DNA of 64,000 nucleotides, from positions 4,666,501-4,730,500 of the forward strand of contig NZ_CP089538.1 in assembly GCF_021233055.1 (NCBI RefSeq). The letters are read 5' to 3'. The notes beneath the pieces were generated by a model. The model was not told the origin of the DNA. It saw nothing but the letters and a program-made list of their open reading frames with translations, and searched no databases. The DNA comes from Spirosoma oryzicola (GTDB taxonomy: Bacteria; Bacteroidota; Bacteroidia; Cytophagales; Spirosomataceae). A program made the position numbers and the translations under genes. Of this stretch, positions 24,947 to 33,624 are shown in pieces (position 1 is the stretch's first letter; each line of letters opens with the position of its first letter).

Positions 24947-27900
24947 GTGAAGTATCAGCAATATGAGTCCCTCGATTACGCGAAGATCGCAGCCGAGGTT
25001 TTAACGTATTGGAACCAAAATCAGGTTTTCGAACAGTCGGTCGCTATTCGCGAAGGGAAGCCCACGTTTACGTTTTACGAAGGTCCGCCTTCGGCCAACG
25101 GAGCTCCCGGTATTCACCACGTAATGGCCCGGACAATTAAAGATATTTTCTGCCGGTACAAAACCCTACAGGGCTTTCAGGTCGAGCGGAAAGGTGGCTG
25201 GGATACGCACGGTCTACCCATTGAGCTACAGGTTGAAAAAGAACTTGGCATTACCAAGGACCACATTGGTAAACCCGAGTCGGAAGGGGGCATCAGCGTT
25301 GAAGCCTACAACCGCAAGTGCCGCGAAACCGTTATGCGGTTCACCGATCAATGGAACGACCTGACCCAGAAAATGGGCTACTGGGTTGACCTCGACAATC
25401 CGTACGTCACCTACAAGAACGAGTACATTGAGTCGGTGTGGTACCTGCTGAAGAAGCTGTACGATCAGGATCTACTGTACAAAGGGTATACCATTCAGCC
25501 TTATTCGCCGAAGGCCGGAACGGGCCTGAGTTCACACGAGCTAAACATGCCCGGCACCTACAAGGACGTGCGCGATACGACCATTGTGGCTCAGTTCCGA
25601 GTAAAGCTGACGGGCAAATCAGGCTATCTGTTCGATGCCGCCGACTCCGACGACATCTTTATTCTGGCCTGGACGACTACCCCCTGGACGTTGCCAGCAA
25701 ACTCGGCGCTGACAGTTGGTAAAGACATTGAATACGTCCTGATCAAGACTTTCAACCCCTACACCTTTAAGCCGATTAACGTTGTGCTGGCAAAGGCGTT
25801 GGTCAGTCGTTGGTTTAACGAAAAAGGGCGGGTTGACTTTCCGGACGATCCGGCGTTCGATGCCTATCTTCCAAACGACAAGGTCATTCCCTGGGCTATT
25901 ATCGACATACCGGGCTTCAAAGGTGAACATCTGGAAGACATCGAGTATGACCAGTTGATGCCGTACGTTACCCCCGACAAACCCGCCTTCCGGGTTATCA
26001 TGGGCGACTTCGTTACGACGGAAGACGGTACGGGTGTCGTTCATACGTCGCCAACCTTCGGTGCGGATGACTTCCGGGTGTCGCAGGCGGCTGGTATTCC
26101 GGCCATTATGGTCAGAGATGAGACCGGCAAGGAAGTACCTATTGTCGATAAGCACGGTCAGTTTGTTGACGAGATCACGGATTTTGCTGGTCGGTACGTA
26201 AAAGAAGAATATTATTCGGACGAAGAACGCGCCGATCCGGAGTTCAAGCCAACCGATGTGCTGATCGCCATCAAGCTGAAAGAAGAAAACAAAGCGTTCC
26301 GGGTCGAGAAATACGAACACCCTTACCCGCACTGCTGGCGGACCGATAAACCGATTCTGTATTATCCGCTCGATAGCTGGTTTATCCGCACGACGGCGAA
26401 AAAAGATCGGCTGGTTGAGCTAAACAAACAGATCAACTGGCAACCCGAAAGCACCGGAACGGGACGCTTCGGCAACTGGCTCGAAAACCTCGTAGACTGG
26501 AACCTCAGCCGAAGCCGTTTCTGGGGAACACCACTTCCCATCTGGCGATCAGAAGCGGGCGAAGAAGTTTGTATCGGCTCGGTCGAAGAGCTACAGAATT
26601 ACGTGCAGGAAGCTCAGCAGAGTGATGTGCTGACTGATGAGCAACGGACCAAAAACAGCGCGTTTCTGGATCAACTTTCAGCTGGCGAGTACGATCTCCA
26701 TCGGCCCTACGTCGATGAGGTGTACTTTGTGTCGGCGTCGGGCAAGGTTATGCAGCGTGAGTCGGATCTGATCGACGTTTGGTTTGATTCGGGAGCGATG
26801 CCGTACGCGCAGTGGCATTATCCGTTCGAGAATGAGGCTGTTTTCAAGAAGGCGTTCCCGGCTGATTTTATTTCGGAAGGCGTTGACCAGACGCGGGGTT
26901 GGTTCTTCACGCTCCACGCCATTGCCGGCATGCTGTTCGATTCGGTTGCGTTCAAAAACGTTGTTTCGACGGGACTGGTACTCGACAAGAACGGCAACAA
27001 AATGTCGAAGCGATTGGGCAACGCCGTCGATCCCTTCGCGACCTTATCGCAGTACGGAGCCGACGCAACGCGCTGGTACATGATCACCAACGCTGAACCG
27101 TGGGATAACCTTAAATTCAATACGGAAGGCATCGGCGAAGTGCAGCGAAAACTGTTCGGAACCCTGTCGAACACGTACAATTTCTTTGCGCTGTACGCCA
27201 ACCTCGATCAGTTTTCCTTTGCTGGACGAACCATACCGGTAGCCGAGCGCCCGGAGCTTGACCGCTGGATTTTGTCGAAACTGCAATCATTGATCCTTGA
27301 AGTTGAAGAACAGTTCGATAGCTATAACCCAACCAAAGCAGGTCGGGCGGTTCAGGACTTTGTGAACGATCAGCTCTCGAACTGGTATGTGCGCTTATCA
27401 CGTCGGCGCTTCTGGTCCGGGGTCGCGTCCGACGGTGAAATGACACCCGATAAACAAGCAGCTTACGAAACCCTGCATGAGTGTCTGACAACCATTGCGC
27501 AACTGATGTCGCCCATTGCGCCATTCTACGCCGATTGGCTGTACCGGAACCTGACGGAAGGCAATACATCGGTGCACCTGACAGACTTTCCGAAGGCCGA
27601 GCGTGCTTTGATAGATATGGAACTGGAAACGTCGATGGAACTGGCGCAGGATATATCGTCGCTAGTTCACTCGCTACGTAAAGGCCACAAACTAAAGGTT
27701 CGTCAGCCTTTGAGCCGCGTGCTTATTCCGGTACTCAACCCCGATACGCGTCGGCAAATTGAGCACGTTGCGCCAATCATCCTGTCCGAGGTTAACGTGA
27801 AAGGCGTTGATTTTGTGGACGATGCAAGTGGTATTTTAAAAAAGAAAGTGAAGCCCAACTTCAAAGCGCTTGGTCCCAAGTTTGGTAAACAAATGAAGGA

Positions 27901-28354
27901 CGTAGCCGCTGCGATCACGGCCATGACCGAAGATGATCTGAAACAGTTAGAGGCATCCGGCAACTGGCAGTTACCGCTGGGCACTATTTCGCTTTCCGAC
28001 GTTGAGATTTTAACTGAAGATATTCCGGGCTGGCTCGTGGCTAGTGAGGGGGGACTGACTGTCGCGCTGGACGTTAACGTAACTGATGAACTGCGCCGGG
28101 AAGGCATTGCTCGTGACTTCGTAAATCGCATTCAGAACCTGCGTAAAGATCGCGACTTCTCCGTCACGGATAAGATCCAGATCACGTTGGAACGTAACGA
28201 TGATTTACTGGCGACCGCAATCGAAGCGAATCGCGAGTACATCCAGCAGGAGGTTCAGGCGATCTCACTTGAGTTGGTTAGTGACTTAAATGGTTCGGCT
28301 ACGGAAATTGAAATGGACGAGTTTCAACTCCGGGTTAAAGTGGATCGACTGTAA
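24947..28354 (+). CDS. ileS: Isoleucyl-tRNA synthetase
   Basis: This enzyme of about 1135 residues charges tRNA-Ile. It shows the class I signature PSANGAPGIHHVMART (HIGH variant), the editing (CP1) domain with WTTTPWTLPANSAL, the KMSKR motif in NGNKMSKRLGNAVDP and a long anticodon-binding C-terminal region, as in the eukaryote-like IleS branch common in Bacteroidetes. I start at the GTG at 24947 (VKYQQYESLDYAKIAAEVL), which matches the usual family N-terminus; an ATG at 24836 is in frame but lies upstream of the promoter's start point. A terminator follows at 28388. Confidence 0.97.
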   Translation: MKYQQYESLDYAKIAAEVLTYWNQNQVFEQSVAIREGKPTFTFYEGPPSANGAPGIHHVMARTIKDIFCRYKTLQGFQVERKGGWDTHGLPIELQVEKELGITKDHIGKPESEGGISVEAYNRKCRETVMRFTDQWNDLTQKMGYWVDLDNPYVTYKNEYIESVWYLLKKLYDQDLLYKGYTIQPYSPKAGTGLSSHELNMPGTYKDVRDTTIVAQFRVKLTGKSGYLFDAADSDDIFILAWTTTPWTLPANSALTVGKDIEYVLIKTFNPYTFKPINVVLAKALVSRWFNEKGRVDFPDDPAFDAYLPNDKVIPWAIIDIPGFKGEHLEDIEYDQLMPYVTPDKPAFRVIMGDFVTTEDGTGVVHTSPTFGADDFRVSQAAGIPAIMVRDETGKEVPIVDKHGQFVDEITDFAGRYVKEEYYSDEERADPEFKPTDVLIAIKLKEENKAFRVEKYEHPYPHCWRTDKPILYYPLDSWFIRTTAKKDRLVELNKQINWQPESTGTGRFGNWLENLVDWNLSRSRFWGTPLPIWRSEAGEEVCIGSVEELQNYVQEAQQSDVLTDEQRTKNSAFLDQLSAGEYDLHRPYVDEVYFVSASGKVMQRESDLIDVWFDSGAMPYAQWHYPFENEAVFKKAFPADFISEGVDQTRGWFFTLHAIAGMLFDSVAFKNVVSTGLVLDKNGNKMSKRLGNAVDPFATLSQYGADATRWYMITNAEPWDNLKFNTEGIGEVQRKLFGTLSNTYNFFALYANLDQFSFAGRTIPVAERPELDRWILSKLQSLILEVEEQFDSYNPTKAGRAVQDFVNDQLSNWYVRLSRRRFWSGVASDGEMTPDKQAAYETLHECLTTIAQLMSPIAPFYADWLYRNLTEGNTSVHLTDFPKAERALIDMELETSMELAQDISSLVHSLRKGHKLKVRQPLSRVLIPVLNPDTRRQIEHVAPIILSEVNVKGVDFVDDASGILKKKVKPNFKALGPKFGKQMKDVAAAITAMTEDDLKQLEASGNWQLPLGTISLSDVEILTEDIPGWLVASEGGLTVALDVNVTDELRREGIARDFVNRIQNLRKDRDFSVTDKIQITLERNDDLLATAIEANREYIQQEVQAISLELVSDLNGSATEIEMDEFQLRVKVDRL

Positions 28355-28387
28355 GTAAGCTGCTACAAACAGGAATTTCATTTTTAT

Positions 28388-28422
28388 AAAAAAAGCTGCC
28401 TTGAATAAGGGCAGCTTTTTTT
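28388..28422 (+). terminator. Rho-independent terminator of ileS
   Basis: A-rich left arm ending GCTGCC (28395-28400), loop of 9 nt, GGCAGC (28410-28415) and seven T residues. It begins 34 bp after the ileS stop. Confidence 0.88.
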
Positions 28423-28612
28423 GTGCATTAGCAGCTCATTTTGTAGCAAGGCTGTGTATTCTAGCTTTGATTAAGTATACTATAGATGATTATTTATTGA
28501 CAAACGGCATGAAACTTGTACGGTATTTAGTGGGATCTTCTGCTTACATGAACGCAACTCATTCAGATTGGCCGATAACCCATCAATCCACTTAATACTT
28601 GTACACTTTTTG

Positions 28613-29014
28613 ATGGAACCTTTACAAAACACGCTACAGTCGTTTGTCAACAGTTACCACTCCATAATGTGGCGACTCCGGGAATGCAAGCTGAATGACG
28701 AGCAATTAAGCTACGAGGTTAACCTCAGCAGCGGGGCGATTCGCAATCGCCGGGCTAAACCAGACCTTTGGAAGCTCAAGGAAGTTGAGCAGTTGGCCGC
28801 TTATTTCTCAATCCCAACTACTGCTTGTCGGCAAATGAATGCGCTGCTCCACGACCTACCCAACCGGTGGGGTACAATGCCAGAAGGCGAACGTCGTCGT
28901 GTCGAACGCATGCTTTCGATCAGACGATCTCAGTTTGAAACATACAACAAAACAGATTGGCCCGTGCGCCATTTGCTTAACATGCACCGGATCATGAATC
29001 TGTCAAACGCCTAA
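28613..29014 (+). CDS. Uncharacterised protein with helix-turn-helix-like segment
   Basis: This 133-residue protein is mostly helical. Residues about 20-65 (LNDEQLSYEVNLSSGAIRNRRAKPDLWKLKEVEQLAAYFSI) resemble an XRE/lambda-repressor-type helix-turn-helix, in which the recognition helix would be SSGAIRNRR. The rest is basic and contains no known domain. The ATG at 28613 is preferred over an upstream TTG. Its stop codon abuts the stop of the convergent menA gene with no base between. It may be a small DNA-binding protein, but this is a weak inference. Confidence 0.6.
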   Translation: MEPLQNTLQSFVNSYHSIMWRLRECKLNDEQLSYEVNLSSGAIRNRRAKPDLWKLKEVEQLAAYFSIPTTACRQMNALLHDLPNRWGTMPEGERRRVERMLSIRRSQFETYNKTDWPVRHLLNMHRIMNLSNA

Positions 29015-29929
29015 TCAAGCAAGTACCTGCCCAAGACCGAAAAGAATAACAAACAGCAATGTTGACAAAGCCAACTGTCCCAGTCGGGCGTTTAGCTCGG
29101 CGGGACGTTTGTGCGTAGCCACGAACCGGCCATTCACGACAAATAAGGGGAACGTAAGCACGTAGAGATAGCCTACTGCGGGTGCGCTCGTTAGAAAAGA
29201 GTAAGCCAATGCACAGAACATGCCTGCCAGCAGCAGTCCCCAATGGTAGCGGATCGCAAGCGGTAAGCCTATTCGTGCGGGAATCGAGCGTTTGCCGGTC
29301 AGCGTGTCGGTTTCTATATCGCGAATGTTGTTGATGTTCAGTACGCCTGTAGCAAATAAGCCAACGCTGGTAGCTGGCAGTAATAAGATGGGACTAAAGG
29401 ACAAGGTGTGCAGAAAATACGTGCCTAGCACACCGACCCAGCCAAAGAACAGTAGAACGGCAATATCGCCAAAACCGGCATACCCATAAGGTCGCTTTCC
29501 GTTTGTGTATCCAATAGCAGCCGCAATACTGAGCAGACCAAGAATCAGAAAAAACCAGAACAACTTCGGCCCTGCTCCGAAAAAGGCGATCACCAATAAC
29601 CAGATACCACTAGCCAACGACAGCACTGAGGTAATGATGATGCCGCGCATCATCGCTTCTTTGGTGATATCACCCGTCGCTACGGCCCGCCGTGGGCCTA
29701 CGCGCAGTTCGGTGTCTTTACCCGACACTGCGTCGCCGTAGTCATTGGCAAAATTAGATAAGACCTGTAGGAAAATAGTTGTCAGCGCAGCCAGTAACGC
29801 AATTGTCCAGCTGAAGTGCTCAGTAGATACCGATGATCCGGCGGCCAGAAAACTACCGAGAATAATACTCGCTAGTGATAAGGGTAACGTGCGCGGTCGA
29901 GCCGCAGCAATCCAATTTTTTACGGACAT
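29015..29929 (-). CDS. menA: 1,4-dihydroxy-2-naphthoate polyprenyltransferase
   Basis: This 304-residue membrane enzyme joins a polyprenyl chain to 1,4-dihydroxy-2-naphthoate in menaquinone synthesis. It is a UbiA-family protein with eight or nine hydrophobic helices and the two Asp-rich motifs that bind the diphosphate: NFANDYGDAVSGKDT and NNIRDIETDTLTGKRS. The N-terminus WIAAARPRTLPLSLASIILG is characteristic of MenA. The ATG at 29929 puts this motif at the start; an upstream start at 29962 would add an untypical leader. No other men gene is in the window. Confidence 0.93.
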   Translation of the reverse strand: MSVKNWIAAARPRTLPLSLASIILGSFLAAGSSVSTEHFSWTIALLAALTTIFLQVLSNFANDYGDAVSGKDTELRVGPRRAVATGDITKEAMMRGIIITSVLSLASGIWLLVIAFFGAGPKLFWFFLILGLLSIAAAIGYTNGKRPYGYAGFGDIAVLLFFGWVGVLGTYFLHTLSFSPILLLPATSVGLFATGVLNINNIRDIETDTLTGKRSIPARIGLPLAIRYHWGLLLAGMFCALAYSFLTSAPAVGYLYVLTFPLFVVNGRFVATHKRPAELNARLGQLALSTLLFVILFGLGQVLA

Positions 29930-30017
29930 GGGTAATGTGTAAAAGCACAAATAAGTGATCAAGCAAATAACATCCGAAAATGCACTTACTCAACCACTCA
30001 TCCGCGCTTTTAGCAAT

Positions 30018-30635
30018 TTAGATGCCTACGGCTTTCTTGAATTCTTCATCGTCTGGCTTCACTTTCGAAGCAAAGAAGTGAGTCAGCTCACCTTTTTCGT
30101 TGATGACGTATTTGCAGAAATTCCAGGTTGGCACTTTATCGTTCCAGCCATTCATATCTTTGGTAGTCAACCACTTGTACAGCGGAGCCTGATCGTCACC
30201 CAGTACCGATACCTTCTCGAACATCGGGAACGTTACACCGTAATTTTTCTGGCAGAACGACGCAATTTCTTCGCTGGTACCGGGCTCCTGGCTTTTAAAA
30301 TTATTGGCAGGAAAACCGAGTACCACAATTTTGTCGCCATGCTCTTTGTAAAACTTCTCCCAGTCGGCATACTGTGGCGTAAACCCGCATTTAGACGCTA
30401 CGTTCATAATAACGACCTTTTTGCCTTTGAATCCGCTCAGCGAAACAGGTTTGCCGTCGAGTGATTTCACCGTGAAATCGTAAAGCGTTTTTGTCGGCGC
30501 AGCGGCATTCGCTGGTGCTACAGCCACTTCGTTTTTGTCAGCCATAATTCCTTTGACGAGTGTTGATAATGACTTGAAGCTCGTGGTGGTAAACGCTACA
30601 GCCACTACAGCCAGTAGGATCATTGCTTTTTTCAT
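30018..30635 (-). CDS. Glutathione peroxidase-family peroxidase, exported
   Basis: This 205-residue thiol peroxidase carries a hydrophobic N-terminal signal and a glutathione-peroxidase domain. The peroxidatic Cys is in MNVASKCGFTPQY, and the conserved Trp-Asn is in PTWNFCKYVI. In the motif usually read FPCNQF this protein has FPANNF: the Cys that resolves the disulfide in thioredoxin-dependent members is Ala, and the Gln of the catalytic tetrad is Asn. An extra Cys is seen in IASFCQKNYGV, a position used as resolving Cys in some members. It probably reduces peroxides with thioredoxin in the cell envelope. Confidence 0.9.
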   Translation of the reverse strand: MKKAMILLAVVAVAFTTTSFKSLSTLVKGIMADKNEVAVAPANAAAPTKTLYDFTVKSLDGKPVSLSGFKGKKVVIMNVASKCGFTPQYADWEKFYKEHGDKIVVLGFPANNFKSQEPGTSEEIASFCQKNYGVTFPMFEKVSVLGDDQAPLYKWLTTKDMNGWNDKVPTWNFCKYVINEKGELTHFFASKVKPDDEEFKKAVGI

Positions 30636-30699
30636 GGTAACCGGATTGTTGTATAGAGTTTGGAAGAATAATACGTACGTTAAATTCAGACGACTGGAT

Positions 30700-32484
30700 C
30701 TACATTTTATCGGGCACGTCTATGCCCAATAAACCCATTGCCTTTCGAATAGTTTCACCGACTGATTTTGACAGAGTTAACCGCGTATGCAGCTTCACGG
30801 CATCGGTCTCTTTCAGGATCGATAGCTTATCGTAAAACTGGTTGAACGTCTTTGCCAGATCGTAGGCGTACTGCCCTATGTACGAAGGCGCATAGCTCTC
30901 TCCCGCTTCGGCCACGCGTTGCGGATATTGACTCAGCAGGAAGATAAGCTGACGCTCAATTTCGTCAAGCGTTCCGTTCTGAACCGCGCCGGCCAGCGAA
31001 ACGCCGGAATCAGCCGCCTTCCGTAAGACCGACTGGACACGAGCGTGTACATACTGAATGTACGGCCCCGTGTTACCGTGCAGATCAACCGATTCTGCCG
31101 GATTGAACTGCATTCTTTTTTGCGGATCGACTTTAAGCAGGTAGTATTTCAGCGCGCCCAGGCCCAGCATCCGAAAAAGAGTTGCTTTCTCGTTATCGCC
31201 AAACTCATCCATCTTGCCTTTGGCGGCTTCGTCGGCAGCCGTAGCAGCCGCATCGATGGTTTCCTGGATCAGATCGTCGGCATCAACAACGGTTCCTTCG
31301 CGCGATTTCATCTTGCCGGTCGGTAAATCGACCATACCGTAGGAAAGGTGGTACAGGCCATCGGCGTACGTCCGGCCCAATCGACGCAGAATCGCAAACA
31401 GTACGTTGAAATGGTAATCCTGCTCGTTACCAACAACCCAAATCTGACGATCATTCTGAAAATCCTGGTACTTCAGATCAGTGGTCCCGAGGTCCTGCGT
31501 CATGTACACCGAAGTACCGTCGGAGCGCAACACCAGCTTCTGGTCTAAGCCTTCTTCGGTTAAGTCGATCCAAACGGAGCCATCATCCTTGCGGTAAAAG
31601 ACGCTTTTTTGCAGCCCTTCTTCAACGATTTCCTTGCCGAGCAGATAGGTGTTCGACTCGTAATAAGTCTTGTCAAAACTCACGCCAATGCTGCGGTACG
31701 TTGCGTCGAAACCTTTGTACACCCAGGCGTTCAGCTGACTCCAAAGCGCTACAGTCTCTTCGTCACCTTGTTCCCAAAGCCGCAGCATCTGCTGTACCTC
31801 AAGCATCAGGGGTGCTTTTTTCTCTGCTTCCTCTTTAGCCATGCCCTGCCCGACCAGTTCTTCGATCTGCGCTTTGTAGGCTTTGTCGAACAGGACGTAA
31901 TATTTTCCAATCAGGTGATCGCCTTTCATACCAGCCGACTCCGGTGTTTCACCGTTGCCGAACAACTTATACGCCAGCATGGACTTACAGATGTGAACGC
32001 CCCGGTCGTTGACGATACAGGTTTTCACCACGTCATAGCCGTTGGCCGCCAGAATCCGGCTGACCGAGTCACCCAGAAAGTTGTTACGCAGGTGTCCCAG
32101 GTGAAGCGGCTTGTTGGTGTTTGGCGACGAAAACTCAACCATCACCGAGCTTTGTTTGGCCGGGAGCGTGCCAAACGCCGGATTGGTTGCGATGTCGTTT
32201 AATACGTCAACCCAAGCGGCATCGGCAATGCTGATATTCAAAAAACCCTGTACGACGTTGAAGCCGCTGACGATGGCGCTATTCTCGGCTAACCAGGAGC
32301 CAATTACCTGTCCTATCTGCGCGGGTGCTTGTCGAAGGGCTTTGGTGAGTGAAAACGTGACAAACGTGTAAAGCCCCTCAAATTCTTTCTTGGTGGGTTG
32401 CAGGGTAACTTCGTCAACGGTTGTTTGAAAAAGCACCTGTATAGCTTGCTGTATATCGGTTTTTAATTGTTCCTGAATGTCCAT
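30700..32484 (-). CDS. argS: Arginyl-tRNA synthetase
   Basis: This 594-residue enzyme charges tRNA-Arg. It shows the ArgS N-terminal tRNA-binding domain, the HIGH-type motif in SPNTNKPLHLGHLRNNF, the degenerate KMSK region in GKMKSREGTVVDADDL and the DALR anticodon-binding domain near the C-terminus (ending LLGIDVPDKM). The ATG at 32484 is chosen; another five codons upstream (32499) is possible. A very good promoter precedes it. Confidence 0.97.
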   Translation of the reverse strand: MDIQEQLKTDIQQAIQVLFQTTVDEVTLQPTKKEFEGLYTFVTFSLTKALRQAPAQIGQVIGSWLAENSAIVSGFNVVQGFLNISIADAAWVDVLNDIATNPAFGTLPAKQSSVMVEFSSPNTNKPLHLGHLRNNFLGDSVSRILAANGYDVVKTCIVNDRGVHICKSMLAYKLFGNGETPESAGMKGDHLIGKYYVLFDKAYKAQIEELVGQGMAKEEAEKKAPLMLEVQQMLRLWEQGDEETVALWSQLNAWVYKGFDATYRSIGVSFDKTYYESNTYLLGKEIVEEGLQKSVFYRKDDGSVWIDLTEEGLDQKLVLRSDGTSVYMTQDLGTTDLKYQDFQNDRQIWVVGNEQDYHFNVLFAILRRLGRTYADGLYHLSYGMVDLPTGKMKSREGTVVDADDLIQETIDAAATAADEAAKGKMDEFGDNEKATLFRMLGLGALKYYLLKVDPQKRMQFNPAESVDLHGNTGPYIQYVHARVQSVLRKAADSGVSLAGAVQNGTLDEIERQLIFLLSQYPQRVAEAGESYAPSYIGQYAYDLAKTFNQFYDKLSILKETDAVKLHTRLTLSKSVGETIRKAMGLLGIDVPDKM

Positions 32485-32508
32485 TCGGTCGGATTCCATG
32501 TCGAATCA

Positions 32509-32541
32509 CAAAGGTAACTCTTCAAGTCTTCGAATTACAAA
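32509..32541 (-). promoter_or_regulatory. Bacteroidetes-type promoter of argS
   Basis: On the minus strand TTTG (32541-32538), a 21-bp spacer and TACCTTTG (32516-32509): both elements are exact. The start point would be near 32502, leaving a leader of about 18 nt. Confidence 0.7.
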
Positions 32542-32592
32542 TTGTACCAAACTGCGACGGATGGTATGATTTCACCGCCGATAGTCTTTTGG

Positions 32593-33597
32593 TTAAAACA
32601 CCACGAGTCTTCCCGTCTGGCTAACCTGACTTTGCGTATACGATACCCCCGCCACTTTTAGTCCCGTTGGATCGAGTAAACTGATCGAGCCGCCGTCATT
32701 GCTCAACACAACCCGCTGTCCATTAAGCGCGTATACAAACACCTCTCCTGCCGGTACGACTCCACTCAAGGGTTCACGACGATTGGCTTTATCGACCAGT
32801 TCGTAGCCAGCCAGGTCAATCGCATTTGGCGACGCATTCAGAATATAGACACGTTCAGGTTTACCCGCCTGAGGTTTCACCAGCGCGGCAATCAGGTGCA
32901 GATCAGCCATTTCCGGCACGGGTTGCGGCCCGCCCGGCACCTTCGTAATCGCATGGCCGTTTTCGTCGGTATGGAAGGACTGCGACTGAAACGCCAGAAA
33001 TAGCGCTACCCATCGGTTCGTACTCGTAAAATGAATCAGAATGCCCCCATCCTGCCAGATGCCATCCTGCGCGACAAACTGACCAACGTTGCCCTGATTC
33101 ATGTGAATGTCGTGGATACCCCGCCCCGGCAGAAAAGCAAAGTACTGGTCAGGTTTTGTTTCGGGTCCCCAGGGTTCGCCAAAGGCGTAGAGTTCGGCAT
33201 CGGGGTTGTTCATCGCCCGTTGAATATACAGGTCGAGTTTGTCATTGAGATCGTTGTCTTCACCGGGTACCTCCAGCGGCAAAGGCTGCATTTGCGCCGT
33301 ATCGAATAGGTTACGCCGAACGAAATCCAGCGCCAGCCCATTTGGTTTACTCGGGACAGCAGTTAGTCCGGTGGGCAGCTTGGCCTGGGCGATCTTGTCA
33401 AGAATTTCGTGCGTGTAGTTGTCACTGAAGAAATACAGCACTTCGGACGGAGCAACCTTCGACTTCGCGTTGACGGCAGCACGGTACTGAACACCCTGCG
33501 CATCTTCGATCAGAATTTGAAAGTGGGCACTCTGCGCTGTAGCACGTTTGCGATCTTTGACGCGTCCTTTCAGGATGCTATAATTGGCGATTGGCAT
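32593..33597 (-). CDS. DUF2278 (YukJ-like) protein with lamin-tail domain
   Basis: This 334-residue protein starts with the DUF2278/YukJ pattern MPIANYSILKGRVKDRKR and the region QDGGILIHFTSTNRWVALFLAFQSQSFHTD. The last 90 residues look like a lamin-tail domain, an Ig-like fold seen in many bacterial secreted or surface proteins (VYILNASPNAIDLAGYELVD, then PAGEVFVYALNGQRVVLSNDGGSISLLD). No signal peptide is visible. Biochemical role unknown. It is 27 bp upstream of the penicillin acylase gene on the same strand, so the two are probably cotranscribed. Confidence 0.85.
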   Translation of the reverse strand: MPIANYSILKGRVKDRKRATAQSAHFQILIEDAQGVQYRAAVNAKSKVAPSEVLYFFSDNYTHEILDKIAQAKLPTGLTAVPSKPNGLALDFVRRNLFDTAQMQPLPLEVPGEDNDLNDKLDLYIQRAMNNPDAELYAFGEPWGPETKPDQYFAFLPGRGIHDIHMNQGNVGQFVAQDGIWQDGGILIHFTSTNRWVALFLAFQSQSFHTDENGHAITKVPGGPQPVPEMADLHLIAALVKPQAGKPERVYILNASPNAIDLAGYELVDKANRREPLSGVVPAGEVFVYALNGQRVVLSNDGGSISLLDPTGLKVAGVSYTQSQVSQTGRLVVF

Positions 33598-33624
33598 GAT
33601 AGTCAGAAGCTTTGTGAACCCTGA

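Noticed and set aside
25619..26332. 237-codon frame on the minus strand inside ileS
   Set aside because: It lies fully within the strongly conserved ileS coding frame and shows no domain; its openness follows from codon use of ileS.
31609..32202. 197-codon frame on the plus strand antisense to argS
   Set aside because: Same reasoning: complete overlap with argS, Phe/Leu/Val-rich composition typical of a reverse frame.
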